Of a stretch of DNA of 64,000 nt, positions 32,980 to 42,013 are shown in pieces; position 1 is the stretch's first letter, and each line of letters opens with the position of its first letter. The DNA is taken from assembly GCA_964593905.1 (NCBI GenBank), contig CAZQLE010000003.1, forward strand, positions 10,122 through 74,121, given 5' to 3'. The notes below the pieces were generated by a model. The model saw nothing but the letters and a program-made list of their open reading frames with translations. It made no database searches and was not told where the DNA came from. Made by a program: the position numbers and the translations under genes. The stretch is from CAZQLE01 sp964593905 (GTDB lineage: Bacteria; Chloroflexota; Anaerolineae; Anaerolineales; Anaerolineaceae).

Positions 32980-35673
32980 ATGAAACATTCAACCCGTAAA
33001 ACGATCCTCCTGATTGTGATGACTTATATTACACTCAGCAGTTTGTGGATCTTACTATCGGATCGGGTTTTAATGAACTGGTTTGATGACCCTGCCAGGT
33101 TGCAGCAGGCCAGCATTTTCAAAGGGTGGGGGTTTGTTTTGATAACCGGCATTTTGCTGGGGGGCGGGCTGACCGTTGTGTTTTTGCGCCGTGATCAGGC
33201 CGAAAACGCATTGTTGGAGAGCGAGAAGCGTTTTCGATCGCTCTATGAAAGCGCTCCGGTGGGTTATTTATTGATTGATGATGAATTTACCATTCGGATG
33301 ATTAATCGAAAGGGTTGTGCGCTGTTGACCGGGCATCCTGATCTTTGTGATGGAATCGATCTGCGTACATTATTCAGCGAACCCGGCCAGCTAAAACTGA
33401 ATGCTTATTTGCAGGATGTGTTTGCCGGGAATAACCCGGAGTCGATTGATCTGAGCATTGACGCGGCGGAAGATCGCGAAAAGAGAATTCTTCAATTCAA
33501 TGCGCAAACTTTTTTACCCCAATTTTCTGGAAACCCGCTGCTGCTGTGTATCTTGCAAGATATGACGCGCCGGATTCTGGAAGAAGAAGCGCGACGGCGG
33601 CAGCAGGAAGATTTTCAACAAATTTTCAACAATGTGCAGTCGATGATCTATTATTTTGATCAGTCTGGCATCGTAATTCGGGCGAATCATAAAGCTGCTG
33701 CCTGGCGCAAAACCACACCGGCGGCATTAATAGGCACCGATCAGAAAGATGTTTTTCCGGCGGATGCCGGGTGGTTTGTTCAGGATAACCTGGCAGTTCT
33801 GGAAACAGGCACCGCGCACTCTGGTGTTATCCGCCGCTACTCTCAAACAGGGGCAGAGGATCTTTGGCTGCAATATGATAAATTCCCCTTTCGAAATGAA
33901 AAAGACCAGGTTATCGGGCTGATTGTCATGGCGGTGGAGGTTACCGACCATGTCCGGCGTGAGTTGGAAATGAGCTCCTTGCTGCAGTTGTTTAGCGCGG
34001 TTCGTCGAAAATTATTTCCGGATGATGTTGCCAATACCATTTTTTCTAAAATTCAAAAAGAATTTTCTCCAGATCAAATTTTAATTTTGATGTTGGATAA
34101 AAACTTTAAAAATCCGCTGGTGCATTATGCAACAGGATCCTGGAAAGATTTGGAAGGCCGTGCGCTGGAGGTTGTCGGCGGGATTTCTGAAACGGTTTTG
34201 GAGACCGGAAAACCAATTTTGGTGGAGGATGTTAAGCAGGATCAGCGTTTGTTGTATAAGGATCGGTTTGTGAATCTAAAAGCGGCTGCCTGTGTTCCAT
34301 TAATTTATGACACCCGGGCGCTGGGGGTGATCTGGATCGGGAAAAAATCAGCCATTTCGGTTTCGGATTTTAATTTGCTGAATGCCCTGGCTGAAGTTGC
34401 CGCCGGGGCGATGTATCGTGCCACGCTGTATCAAGAAACCCAGATGCGGATTAATCGCTTGAGTGCACTACGAAAGATTGATGAGGCAATTACGGGCAGT
34501 TTGAATATGGATATCACACTCAATGTGATCCTTGATCAGGTTATGGGTTTGCTGCATGTCGATGCGGTTGGGATATTGTTGCTGGAACGCTCGTCGCTCG
34601 AATTGCATGGCAGCACAAACCGGGGCTTTCACTTTTCGGAATATCATCTGCGCAGGCTGCGGCTGGGCGAAAGCCTGGCGGGTATGGCGGCACTGGAAAG
34701 AACCACCCTTAAAAGAAATGACCGACTTAATTTGCCTGTTGCAGAAATTGGGTTTCCGGTAGGCGAGAACTTTGAAGATGCGCTGGTCATTCCCTTGATC
34801 GCAAAAAAACAGGTGGTGGGCGTGATGGAGATTTTCCATCGTTCTGCCTTAACCGTGGATGAAGAATGGATGGATTTTTTGCAATCTCTGGCGACACAAA
34901 CTGCCATTGCAATTGATAATGCCAATATGTTTGACCGGTTAATGCAGTCTCGTGAAGAACTGATGATTTCTTACGATGCGACCATTGCCGGGTGGGCGCG
35001 TGCGTTAGAGCTGCGTGACAAAGAAACTGAAGGGCATTCGCAGCGGGTGGTTGACCTGACGCTCATTTTGGCCCGTGCGCTTTCTTATCCCGAAGATCAG
35101 ATCCCTCATTTGCGGCGGGGGGTATTGTTGCATGATATCGGAAAGATGGGAATTCCGGACCGCATTCTGTTAAAACGCGGGTCGTTAAGTTCTGTCGAAG
35201 CACAAATCATGCGCCGCCACCCCGAATATGCGTATCAGATGCTTTCGCCAATTCCTTATCTGCGCTTCGCTCTGGATATTCCTTACAGTCATCATGAGCG
35301 CTGGGATGGCAGTGGGTATCCGAATGGGTTAAAAGGCACCCAGATTCCTCTTGCTGCGAGAATTTTTGCGGTTGTGGATGTGTGGGATGCTTTGCGATCC
35401 AATCGGCCTTACCGGAATTCTATGCCGCAGAAAAAAGTTGTTGCGTTTTTAAGAACACGCGCCGGAATTGATTTTGACCCGGAAGTGGTGCTGGCTTTTT
35501 TGAAATTGGTGGCGGCGGGAGAAATTGCAAATTTTTACCCGGAAGCTGTTTTGCGCCGATCACCTAAAAAACATGGCAATATCCTGCGCTTAAATTTGCC
35601 CAAACATTTGCTGCGTGCTTATCGCGCCGGGTTGCTCAAAACATTCTGGTCTGACGATTCGATTCGCAGATGA
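32980..35673 (+). CDS. Membrane PAS-GAF sensor with HD-GYP phosphodiesterase domain
   Basis: 897 residues from ATG 32980 (GAGGG 8 bases upstream; GTG 32965 is also in frame). Two N-terminal membrane helices (about 10-30 and 45-65), PAS 1 (about 75-205), PAS 2 (about 215-330), GAF 1 (about 345-495), GAF 2 (about 505-655), then HD-GYP (about 680-850). Active-site motifs are intact: GHSQRV, LLHDIGKMGIPD, RRHPEY, YSHHERWDGSGYPNGL and DVWDALRSNRPYR. HD-GYP domains hydrolyse cyclic di-GMP, so this probably lowers its level in response to unknown signals. A TATAAT lies at 32883-32888. Its last 55 bases overlap the convergent SH3-like gene. Confidence 0.92.
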   Translation: MKHSTRKTILLIVMTYITLSSLWILLSDRVLMNWFDDPARLQQASIFKGWGFVLITGILLGGGLTVVFLRRDQAENALLESEKRFRSLYESAPVGYLLIDDEFTIRMINRKGCALLTGHPDLCDGIDLRTLFSEPGQLKLNAYLQDVFAGNNPESIDLSIDAAEDREKRILQFNAQTFLPQFSGNPLLLCILQDMTRRILEEEARRRQQEDFQQIFNNVQSMIYYFDQSGIVIRANHKAAAWRKTTPAALIGTDQKDVFPADAGWFVQDNLAVLETGTAHSGVIRRYSQTGAEDLWLQYDKFPFRNEKDQVIGLIVMAVEVTDHVRRELEMSSLLQLFSAVRRKLFPDDVANTIFSKIQKEFSPDQILILMLDKNFKNPLVHYATGSWKDLEGRALEVVGGISETVLETGKPILVEDVKQDQRLLYKDRFVNLKAAACVPLIYDTRALGVIWIGKKSAISVSDFNLLNALAEVAAGAMYRATLYQETQMRINRLSALRKIDEAITGSLNMDITLNVILDQVMGLLHVDAVGILLLERSSLELHGSTNRGFHFSEYHLRRLRLGESLAGMAALERTTLKRNDRLNLPVAEIGFPVGENFEDALVIPLIAKKQVVGVMEIFHRSALTVDEEWMDFLQSLATQTAIAIDNANMFDRLMQSREELMISYDATIAGWARALELRDKETEGHSQRVVDLTLILARALSYPEDQIPHLRRGVLLHDIGKMGIPDRILLKRGSLSSVEAQIMRRHPEYAYQMLSPIPYLRFALDIPYSHHERWDGSGYPNGLKGTQIPLAARIFAVVDVWDALRSNRPYRNSMPQKKVVAFLRTRAGIDFDPEVVLAFLKLVAAGEIANFYPEAVLRRSPKKHGNILRLNLPKHLLRAYRAGLLKTFWSDDSIRR

Positions 35674-36014
35674 TCGCCCGGAACCCAGCCGGTGATTCCT
35701 TGCCGTGTTTCAGCCCAGTACCAGCCGCTCTCTATGCTGATGAGGGTTAAAACATCTCCTGAATTGACGGTTAACTCTCGCGCTGAATACTGGGTAACCG
35801 CCAGGCCTGTTTCGATCTGTCTTACAATTATTTTTTCGGGAACCCAACCACTCTTGCCGGCTGAATTTGTGCACCAGACCCAACCGGGCCACTCAGGGTC
35901 TTTTTTTCCAAGGATTAATACCGCTCCCTCGCTAAACTCAATTGGGTCTGGATAGGAAGCTTTATAGTTTCGGGTGACAACGGCTTTAAGAAGCTGCTGG
36001 TTGGCGTCTGTCAT
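35619..36014 (-). CDS. Small protein with two SH3-like domains
   Basis: 131 residues. Two SH3-like repeats: about 8-65 (ITR-like YKASYPDPIEFSEGAVL, then WVWCTNSAGKSGWVPE) and about 70-125 (LTVNSGDVLTLI, then GWYWAETRQGITGWVPG). No signal peptide or membrane helix, so it is likely cytosolic. Such domains bind peptides or cell-wall fragments; the ligand is unknown. Its ATG follows directly after the stop of the upstream gene. Its 3' end overlaps the HD-GYP gene by 55 bases on the opposite strand. Confidence 0.75.
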   Translation of the reverse strand: MTDANQQLLKAVVTRNYKASYPDPIEFSEGAVLILGKKDPEWPGWVWCTNSAGKSGWVPEKIIVRQIETGLAVTQYSARELTVNSGDVLTLISIESGWYWAETRQGITGWVPGDHLRIESSDQNVLSNPAR

Positions 36015-36515
36015 TTAATGCTTTTTCTGTTTCTTTTCTTCATGTACGCGGATGATCGACGGGACGAGTTCTTCTTCGCTGTGATAGCCCACAAAGGGAA
36101 TTTGAAGAATATCGCGTTCAATTCTCTGGATGGTTGGATTAACTTCGATGCCCACCTGGTCTAGCACAACCGCCAGTTTTGCGGTCTGTTTTAGCAAGAA
36201 ATGACACTCATCCAGCAGCAAGCCCGTGATTTCAGCGCGCAACCGCAACAGATATTCTGCATCCGGCTGGTCGCGCTGTACTTCTGAATTATAGGTTTGC
36301 ACCAGGCTCTTAACGCCGGGATGATTGTTAACCAGGAATTCTTCTGGCCGTAAGCTGACATTGAAATAGTTGAAGGCAAGAATGGTTTTGATATGGTTCA
36401 GCAAGTGGTTTATTGCATCTGCGATTTCACGCTGATACACTTCAAATGTTTCTGAGACAATATATGTCGAGAGATCACCTTCCAGGTCCGATGCACAGAT
36501 TTCTTCGATAGTCAT
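36015..36515 (-). CDS. Helical protein of unknown function
   Basis: 166 residues; I do not recognise a family. Predicted mostly helical and soluble, with an acidic N-terminus, a hydrophobic middle (INHLLNHIKTILAF) and a charged Lys/Glu-rich end. No cysteine pair or catalytic motif is obvious. GGAGG lies 7 bases before ATG 36515. It directly abuts the SH3-like gene (stop then ATG with no gap), so the two proteins may work together. Two AAGACA repeats 20 bases apart (36551 and 36571) lie upstream. Confidence 0.7.
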   Translation of the reverse strand: MTIEEICASDLEGDLSTYIVSETFEVYQREIADAINHLLNHIKTILAFNYFNVSLRPEEFLVNNHPGVKSLVQTYNSEVQRDQPDAEYLLRLRAEITGLLLDECHFLLKQTAKLAVVLDQVGIEVNPTIQRIERDILQIPFVGYHSEEELVPSIIRVHEEKKQKKH

Positions 36516-36797
36516 TGTAACCTCCTGATGAAACCCTCATTGCAATGCAGAAGACAAATGTCTCAAATCAAAGACATATGATTAAGTCAAAGTAAAAATA
36601 AATCCTAATTCAGTATAGAATATCTAAATTGTGCAAAATTAATCGCCATATTATATCCAGATTGTCTGCTTTGTACTGTGATCATACTGTAAAAGAACAA
36701 AGATAATAACTGGTCAGATGGCTATATCTACATTATTTCTGTTGCCGAAAAGTTCGGGTAAAATGATAAGAAAAGTGAATATTTACAGGAGGGTTAT

Positions 36798-37346
36798 ATG
36801 ATCATTCAACCGACGGCGATTCCGGATATCTTAATTATTCAGCCCAGAGTTTTTGGAGACGCCCGCGGTTTTTTTATGGAAACTTATCAGGCCCGCCAAT
36901 TTTGTGAGGCGGGAATTTCGGACAATTTTGTTCAGGATAACCATTCTGGTTCACGGCAAAATATCTTGCGCGGATTGCATTACCAGATTCAGCAGGCGCA
37001 GGGAAAACTGGTGCGGGTTGTGGCGGGGGAGGTTTATGATGTGGCAGTTGATATTCGCCGCAACTCGCCCACCTTTGGCCAGTATGCAGCAACCCGCCTT
37101 TCGGCAGAAAACCATTTGCAGCTCTGGATACCGGCTGGTTTTGCGCACGGGTTCTATGTGATCAGTGATTGGGCGGAGGTTGTTTATAAGGCAACCGATT
37201 ATTATGCGCCAGAGTGGGAACGCACCATCCGGTGGGATGACCCGGATATTCATATCGACTGGCCTTTATTGGCCGACCAGCCGCCATTGTTATCTGAAAA
37301 AGATCGCCAGGGAGCCTGGCTGCGCGATGCGCTCCTATTCGAATAG
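36798..37346 (+). CDS. rfbC: dTDP-4-dehydrorhamnose 3,5-epimerase
   Basis: 182 residues, standard length for RmlC, a cupin that epimerises dTDP-4-keto-6-deoxyglucose on the way to dTDP-L-rhamnose. Motifs: PRVFGDARGFFMETY, FVQDNHSGS, ILRGLHYQ with the catalytic His, and IPAGFAHGFYV. AGGAGG precedes ATG 36798. rfbD follows after 7 bases; rfbA and rfbB are not in the window. Confidence 0.95.
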   Translation: MIIQPTAIPDILIIQPRVFGDARGFFMETYQARQFCEAGISDNFVQDNHSGSRQNILRGLHYQIQQAQGKLVRVVAGEVYDVAVDIRRNSPTFGQYAATRLSAENHLQLWIPAGFAHGFYVISDWAEVVYKATDYYAPEWERTIRWDDPDIHIDWPLLADQPPLLSEKDRQGAWLRDALLFE

Positions 37347-37353
37347 GTGGAAT

Positions 37354-38241
37354 ATGAAACTTTTATTACTGGGAAGCCGGGGTCAACTGGGTTCGGAGCT
37401 GCGCAAGACGCTGCAGCCTCTTGGACAGGTCGTTTCCATTGATTATCCGCAGGTGGATTTCTTGAACGCCGATTCGATTCGTGAGGTGATTCAAGAGACC
37501 GGGCCGGAGGTGGTGATTAATGCTGCGGCCTATACTCTGGTGGATAAGGCTGAAACAGAAAAAGACACAGCCCGTGCTGTCAATGCAACTGCGGTTGGGG
37601 TGATTGCAGCGTGTTGCAAAAATAGCAACACGGTTTTGATTCATTATTCAACCGATTATGTTTTTGATGGAAAAAAAGATCGGCCGTATATAGAAGAAGA
37701 TCCGACCGCACCGCTCAACTGGTATGGGCTTACCAAGCTTGAGGGTGAAAAGGCGGTGGAGCAGGTGGGTGGGGCGGCTCTTGTTTTTCGAACAAGCTGG
37801 GTCTACAGCCTGCGGCAGGGGGGGTTTGTGCCCAAAGTGTTGCAACTGGCCCGCCAGCAGCGCGAGATGAAAATGGTTGTGGATCAGATTGGGAGCCCTA
37901 CCTGGGCACGGGCACTGGCCGAGACCACCGCCGCCGTATTGGCGCGCGGCGGGAAGCATATTGACGGCTGGGTTAGAGAAAGAAGCGGTTTGTATCACCT
38001 GGGCGGCAAAGGATTTTGCAGCCGTTTGGAGTGGACACAGGCGATTTTGGAAAATGATCCGCAGCGGGCCAGTCACCAGGTGCGTGAACTGCGCTCTGCG
38101 CTCACCTCCGATTTCCCAACACCGGCTGTGCGGCCCCTGTATACTGCGCTGGACTGTTCGCGCTTTGAACAGGTATTTGATTTGCAACTGCCCGACTGGC
38201 GCACGGCGCTTGCACTGGCGCTGGAAGAGAACGGGGTCTAA
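37354..38241 (+). CDS. rfbD: dTDP-4-dehydrorhamnose reductase
   Basis: 295 residues from ATG 37354; a longer frame from 37165 only runs through rfbC in another phase. Rossmann start LLLLGSRGQLGSEL, VINAAAYTLVDKAE, and the SDR pair YSTDYVFDG with YGLTKLEGEKAV (Tyr and Lys). Final step of dTDP-L-rhamnose synthesis, using NAD(P)H. The stop overlaps the convergent glycosyltransferase stop. Confidence 0.95.
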   Translation: MKLLLLGSRGQLGSELRKTLQPLGQVVSIDYPQVDFLNADSIREVIQETGPEVVINAAAYTLVDKAETEKDTARAVNATAVGVIAACCKNSNTVLIHYSTDYVFDGKKDRPYIEEDPTAPLNWYGLTKLEGEKAVEQVGGAALVFRTSWVYSLRQGGFVPKVLQLARQQREMKMVVDQIGSPTWARALAETTAAVLARGGKHIDGWVRERSGLYHLGGKGFCSRLEWTQAILENDPQRASHQVRELRSALTSDFPTPAVRPLYTALDCSRFEQVFDLQLPDWRTALALALEENGV

Positions 38242-39284
38242 GTAGTCAGTTTTTTAAACCATTCCAGCAACGTGGCGGCTTCTCGTTGCAGTGAAAACTG
38301 TTCGCGGACCGTGGAAACGGCTGCTTCGCAAATGGCGACCACCTGGGCCTGATTTTCTGGCTGGAGAATCGCGCGGATGGTTTCGGCATAAGATTCGGGA
38401 GTGCCCTCAACCACCCAGCCTGTTTTTTGGTGTTGAATATATTCCTCAATTCCCAGAACGCGATTAACAATGGTCGGGATCTTTAGCGCCATGCTGTTGA
38501 GAAAGGTCTGGTGCCCGACAGAGCGGTGTAGATTGCCCTGAATGGGGACAATATTGACGGCTGCGTTCTGCATGGTTTTCGTGTAGACATCATGCGGCAA
38601 GCTGGAAGCGGTCACATTGGCGGGAATGTTGGTTATTCCTGAAAGGCGGTGGGTTGCAATGATAAAACGGACCTCTGGCAATAAGCGAGCCGCCTCGACC
38701 AGGGGCAGATAATTGCGATGCGAATTGCCGCCGGCAAACACATAGACATCTTGTCTGGCTGGGGTGGCTGGTAATTTAGCCTGATCGGGGTCAAAACAAT
38801 ATGGAATGCAGTCCACTTTCTGGGGATCGATGTTCCAGGTGGCTGCAAAAACGGAAATTTCTTCGTGTGAATAGACTGCAAAGCGGTCGACACTGTGCGC
38901 AAGTATTTTTAGCAGCAGGCGTTCGCCGAAACCTTTGATCCCGCCATCGGGCTCCCACATGGGTCCCTGAATCACAATGGCCGGCCGGGCAGCGCCGGGC
39001 AGTATGGCGAGCAATGCGGCTGCGAGCAGCTCAGGCTTAAGGCTGCCGACCGTGCTGAAGAGGTGCAACAGTCTGGCAGATTGTGCAATACGCAGAATGC
39101 GCAGTAAATAGCGCAATTGTTCGCGTACGGGGTAAGGTTTAAGCGGTTCGTAGGGCATGTTTTCGATCAATTTCACCTGTCTGGCAAAATCGGGAATCGA
39201 GTACATCCAGGCCGCGGTGGAATACCAACCTGTATCGGACGGGAGAGAAGTCTCTTGAGCTGAATTTGTCATAAAAATAATCAT
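38238..39284 (-). CDS. Glycosyltransferase (GT-B, family 4-like)
   Basis: About 348 residues from ATG 39284. Starts at 39272 and 39365 are also in frame and none has a good Shine-Dalgarno, so the N-terminus is uncertain. The second half has GT4 traits: VYVFAGGNSHRNYLPLVEAA, VRFIIATHRLSG, GHQTFLNSMALKIPTIV and a late VEGTPESYAETI. It probably transfers a sugar from a nucleotide donor to a surface glycan. It converges on rfbD, fitting a role in rhamnose-containing polysaccharide, but acceptor and donor are unknown. Confidence 0.75.
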   Translation of the reverse strand: MIIFMTNSAQETSLPSDTGWYSTAAWMYSIPDFARQVKLIENMPYEPLKPYPVREQLRYLLRILRIAQSARLLHLFSTVGSLKPELLAAALLAILPGAARPAIVIQGPMWEPDGGIKGFGERLLLKILAHSVDRFAVYSHEEISVFAATWNIDPQKVDCIPYCFDPDQAKLPATPARQDVYVFAGGNSHRNYLPLVEAARLLPEVRFIIATHRLSGITNIPANVTASSLPHDVYTKTMQNAAVNIVPIQGNLHRSVGHQTFLNSMALKIPTIVNRVLGIEEYIQHQKTGWVVEGTPESYAETIRAILQPENQAQVVAICEAAVSTVREQFSLQREAATLLEWFKKLTT

Positions 39285-39329
39285 ACATGACAAAAGCCAT
39301 TTTGAGGTTATTATTGACCGTTGGGTATG

Positions 39330-39358
39330 TTGACAAATACCTTTCAAACTTCTATAAT
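39330..39358 (+). promoter_or_regulatory. Consensus sigma-70 promoter of the GntR operon
   Basis: TTGACA (39330-39335), a 17-base spacer and TATAAT (39353-39358), a full match to the consensus at both hexamers. The start is expected near 39365, exactly where the operator-like palindrome begins. Confidence 0.8.
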
Positions 39359-39364
39359 TCGGCA

Positions 39365-39380
39365 ACCTGTCATAACAGGT
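39365..39380 (+). promoter_or_regulatory. Probable GntR/HutC operator
   Basis: ACCTGT-CATA-ACAGGT: two perfect 6-base inverted arms around 4 bases, at the predicted transcription start of the GntR gene. Its position just downstream of the -10 fits repression and autoregulation. The arm layout resembles HutC-type operators of NagR/DasR type, though the bases differ. Confidence 0.6.
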
Positions 39381-39466
39381 AAATTAAATCATGGGTTTGA
39401 TACAACAGAGCGCTTTTTCTCCAAATTATCAGGCAATTACAAATATTCGTTGATAGGATGTGAATA

Positions 39467-40225
39467 TTGTTGGCTTCCGATTTCTTTCGTCTTGATAAAG
39501 ATTCACAAATTCCATTGCATTCCCAACTGGCCGAACTGATTCGCCGGCGAATTCATGCCCGCGAATTCAAAAAGAATGAGCGATTACCGTCTGAACGAAT
39601 TCTATGTGAAATTTATAAGGTCAGTAGAATTACCGTGCGTCAAGCCCTGGCAGAATTAAGCCGCGAGGGCTTGATTTTTTCTCTGGTCGGGCGCGGTTCT
39701 TTTGTCAGCGAAGAGCGGGTTTTGGAAGATCTTCAGCCCTTGGCCAGTTTTACCGAAGATATGCGCAGAATTGGAAAACGGGCATCAAGCCGGATCATTT
39801 CAGCGGATATTGTTGAAGCCGGGCCCGAACAGGCCTGGGCACTCAATATCTCACCCGGTGATGAAATTATCGATCTGGTGCGAATCAGACTGGCGGATGA
39901 TATTCCAATGGCTGTGCAGCGGTCCTGGGTGCCCCATCATTATTGTCCGGGTATACTGGGGTTAGACCTCTCGTGTCTTTCGCTCTATCAGGTTCTGAAA
40001 GATATTTATGGGTTAAGGCCCTTCCGGGGTGAAAGTACTGTCACGGCAACACTGGCTTCTCCTGAACACCGGCGGATGCTTGAGTTATGCCCACCGGCGG
40101 CGGTATTATCTGTTCAGCAAATCACCCTGCTTGAGAACGGGGGCGTGTTGGAGTGTTTGCAGTCCATTTATGCTGCCGAGCGTTATGCGTTAACTTTGTC
40201 CAATCGTAAAATAGCGAGGTTGTAA
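39467..40225 (+). CDS. GntR-family (HutC/UTRA) transcriptional regulator
   Basis: 252 residues. N-terminal winged helix-turn-helix (about 10-75: IPLHSQLAELIRRRI, LPSERILCEIYKVSRITVRQ, GRGSFVSE) and C-terminal UTRA effector domain (about 90-240), the HutC subfamily. UTRA domains bind sugars, sugar phosphates, amino acids or similar ligands. Start TTG 39467, with AGGA 8 bases upstream. It heads a unit with the ROK kinase, corrinoid-activation-like gene and RACo gene, and very likely controls them through the palindrome at 39365. Confidence 0.92.
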   Translation: MLASDFFRLDKDSQIPLHSQLAELIRRRIHAREFKKNERLPSERILCEIYKVSRITVRQALAELSREGLIFSLVGRGSFVSEERVLEDLQPLASFTEDMRRIGKRASSRIISADIVEAGPEQAWALNISPGDEIIDLVRIRLADDIPMAVQRSWVPHHYCPGILGLDLSCLSLYQVLKDIYGLRPFRGESTVTATLASPEHRRMLELCPPAAVLSVQQITLLENGGVLECLQSIYAAERYALTLSNRKIARL

Positions 40226-40277
40226 GGTCATTTATTGATTTATCATTGATCTTGTAAAATTTATTAAGGAGGGTCTC

Positions 40278-41261
40278 ATGCATCGATACTTTGTAGGCTG
40301 CGATCTGGGTGGAACCAATGTTCGCGCTGCTTTGGTAGACACGGTTACCGGTGAGATCAGCAATCAAACCATGATTCCGACCATGGCCCGTGAGGGCCAT
40401 GAAGCTGTTATGAAGCGAATAGCCGATCTGGTGCGGCAGGTTATTCAAAAAAGCGGTATGGCGTTTGACCAGATTGGCGGGGTGTCAATTGGCATGCCGG
40501 GAACAGTTGATATGGATAACGGAGTGGTCCTCTTTTTGCCGAATTTGCCGGGGCAATGGCGTGAGGTGCCCCTGTGTTCGGTGGTTGCGGGATATTTGGG
40601 GCTGCCGGTATTTTTGATGAACGATGTGCGCGCAATTACCTTTGGTGAGTGGAAGTTTGGCGCCGGCAAAGGCGTGGCTACCATGGTTTGCTTTGCCATT
40701 GGAACCGGGATTGGCGGCGGTTTGGTCATTAACCACAAGCTCCATCTTGGAATTGGCGGCACTGCCGGAGAACTGGGGCACCAGACAATTGATATGAACG
40801 GCCCACACTGCGGTTGTGGAAATAATGGCTGTGTGGAGGCGTATGCGTCGGGCCCGGCGATTGCTGCGGCCGGTATTAAAGCGGTGGTGCAGGGGGCTAC
40901 CTCCATTATTGGTGAGATGGTCGGGTATGATCTGAACAAAATTAATGCCGGAACGGTGGCCCAGGCCGCCCTGGATGGCGACCAGGTGGCGCGTAAAATT
41001 TTTGACGATGCCGGAACTGCGCTGGGCGTAGCGATTTCCAACCTGATCGTTTCGGTATCTCCGGACCGGGTGGTGGTTGGCGGTGGGGTTATCCGCGCCG
41101 GTGATTTGCTGCTGGACCCGATTCGCCGGACGGTTCGTCAGCGGGTGCATGTGGTTCCGATTGAAAAAGTGGAGATTGTCCCTGCCCTGCTGTGCGACAC
41201 TGCCGGGATCATCGGCAATGCGATGTGGGCAAAAGAAAAAGTTTTGGAGGGTATTCAGTGA
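40278..41261 (+). CDS. ROK-family sugar kinase
   Basis: 327 residues. ATP motif GCDLGGTNVRAALVD, the second phosphate motif CFAIGTGIGGGLV and the ROK zinc signature GHQTIDMNGPHCGCGNNGCVE, with all Cys and His present. Catalytic Asp is in LMNDVRA. Most ROK enzymes with these features phosphorylate glucose, N-acetylmannosamine or a related sugar. No DNA-binding domain, so it is an enzyme and not a ROK repressor. GGAGG precedes ATG 40278; its stop overlaps the next start by one base. The link to corrinoid activation genes is unusual. Confidence 0.9.
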   Translation: MHRYFVGCDLGGTNVRAALVDTVTGEISNQTMIPTMAREGHEAVMKRIADLVRQVIQKSGMAFDQIGGVSIGMPGTVDMDNGVVLFLPNLPGQWREVPLCSVVAGYLGLPVFLMNDVRAITFGEWKFGAGKGVATMVCFAIGTGIGGGLVINHKLHLGIGGTAGELGHQTIDMNGPHCGCGNNGCVEAYASGPAIAAAGIKAVVQGATSIIGEMVGYDLNKINAGTVAQAALDGDQVARKIFDDAGTALGVAISNLIVSVSPDRVVVGGGVIRAGDLLLDPIRRTVRQRVHVVPIEKVEIVPALLCDTAGIIGNAMWAKEKVLEGIQ

Positions 41262-41992
41262 TGCAACTATCCTTACCTGCTCTTTCTTCAGTGGTGGAGG
41301 CTTATCAGCGCAGCATGAACCCCGACATGGTGCTGCGCGGTCAGGGGGCCGACCCTGAAATCATTCGCAAACGCCGGCCGGCGCTGGTGAAAGCCGCCGA
41401 AGAAGCACTTGAAATTGGGCTGCCGCTGGTGCGCATCTCTATGCTGACGCGCTGCGTTCCGGTGGTGGGGGTGCGCCACGGTCAGATTCTGGTGGATGGC
41501 GGAAAAATTTGGGGTGAAGATGTCTTTGCGGGCCTGGCCGGGGCGGAATTTCTGGTGGCCAGCGCGGTTACGGTGGGCCATGCGCTGGAAGAAAAGATCT
41601 CGGCCATGATGGTTGAAGACCCGGTATTGGGTATGGCTCTGGATGGGGTGGCAAACGCCTCGGTGAGCTGGTTGGAAATGCATCTTCACGAGCGAATTGA
41701 AGCAGAAGCCTTGCGGCAGGGGTTTAAAGTGAGCCTGCCCTACAGCCCCGGGATGCCCAGATGGGGGGTGGATGTTGGCCAGCCGCAGATCTTCCATCTG
41801 TTGGAGCCCGATCCGGAAGTCATCCGGCTGAACCCCAGTTTTTCATTAATCCCGCGCAAATCTTCTACACAAGTTGTGGGAATTGGGAAAAACATTGAAA
41901 AAGAGGGCGCTTCGCCTTGCGAATTTTGTTCGATGTTTGTCACCTGCCAGTATAAGCATAATTACGCTACACATCAGCAAAGCACCCATTAA
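41261..41992 (+). CDS. MetH-activation-like corrinoid protein
   Basis: 243 residues from ATG 41261 (TGATG overlap, GGAGG 10 bases upstream). The second half resembles the AdoMet-binding activation domain of cobalamin methionine synthase: LPYSPGMPRWGVDVGQPQIF, then SFSLIPRKSSTQVVGIG. It ends with a cysteine cluster, CEFCSMFVTCQYK, that could hold a metal or Fe-S centre. No catalytic methyltransferase domain is present. Such stand-alone proteins accompany RACo-like activators and may help return inactive cob(II)alamin to its active form. Function is inference from domain and neighbour. Confidence 0.7.
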   Translation: MQLSLPALSSVVEAYQRSMNPDMVLRGQGADPEIIRKRRPALVKAAEEALEIGLPLVRISMLTRCVPVVGVRHGQILVDGGKIWGEDVFAGLAGAEFLVASAVTVGHALEEKISAMMVEDPVLGMALDGVANASVSWLEMHLHERIEAEALRQGFKVSLPYSPGMPRWGVDVGQPQIFHLLEPDPEVIRLNPSFSLIPRKSSTQVVGIGKNIEKEGASPCEFCSMFVTCQYKHNYATHQQSTH

Positions 41993-42013
41993 GCTTTAAG
42001 AAAGGGCTGCGCC

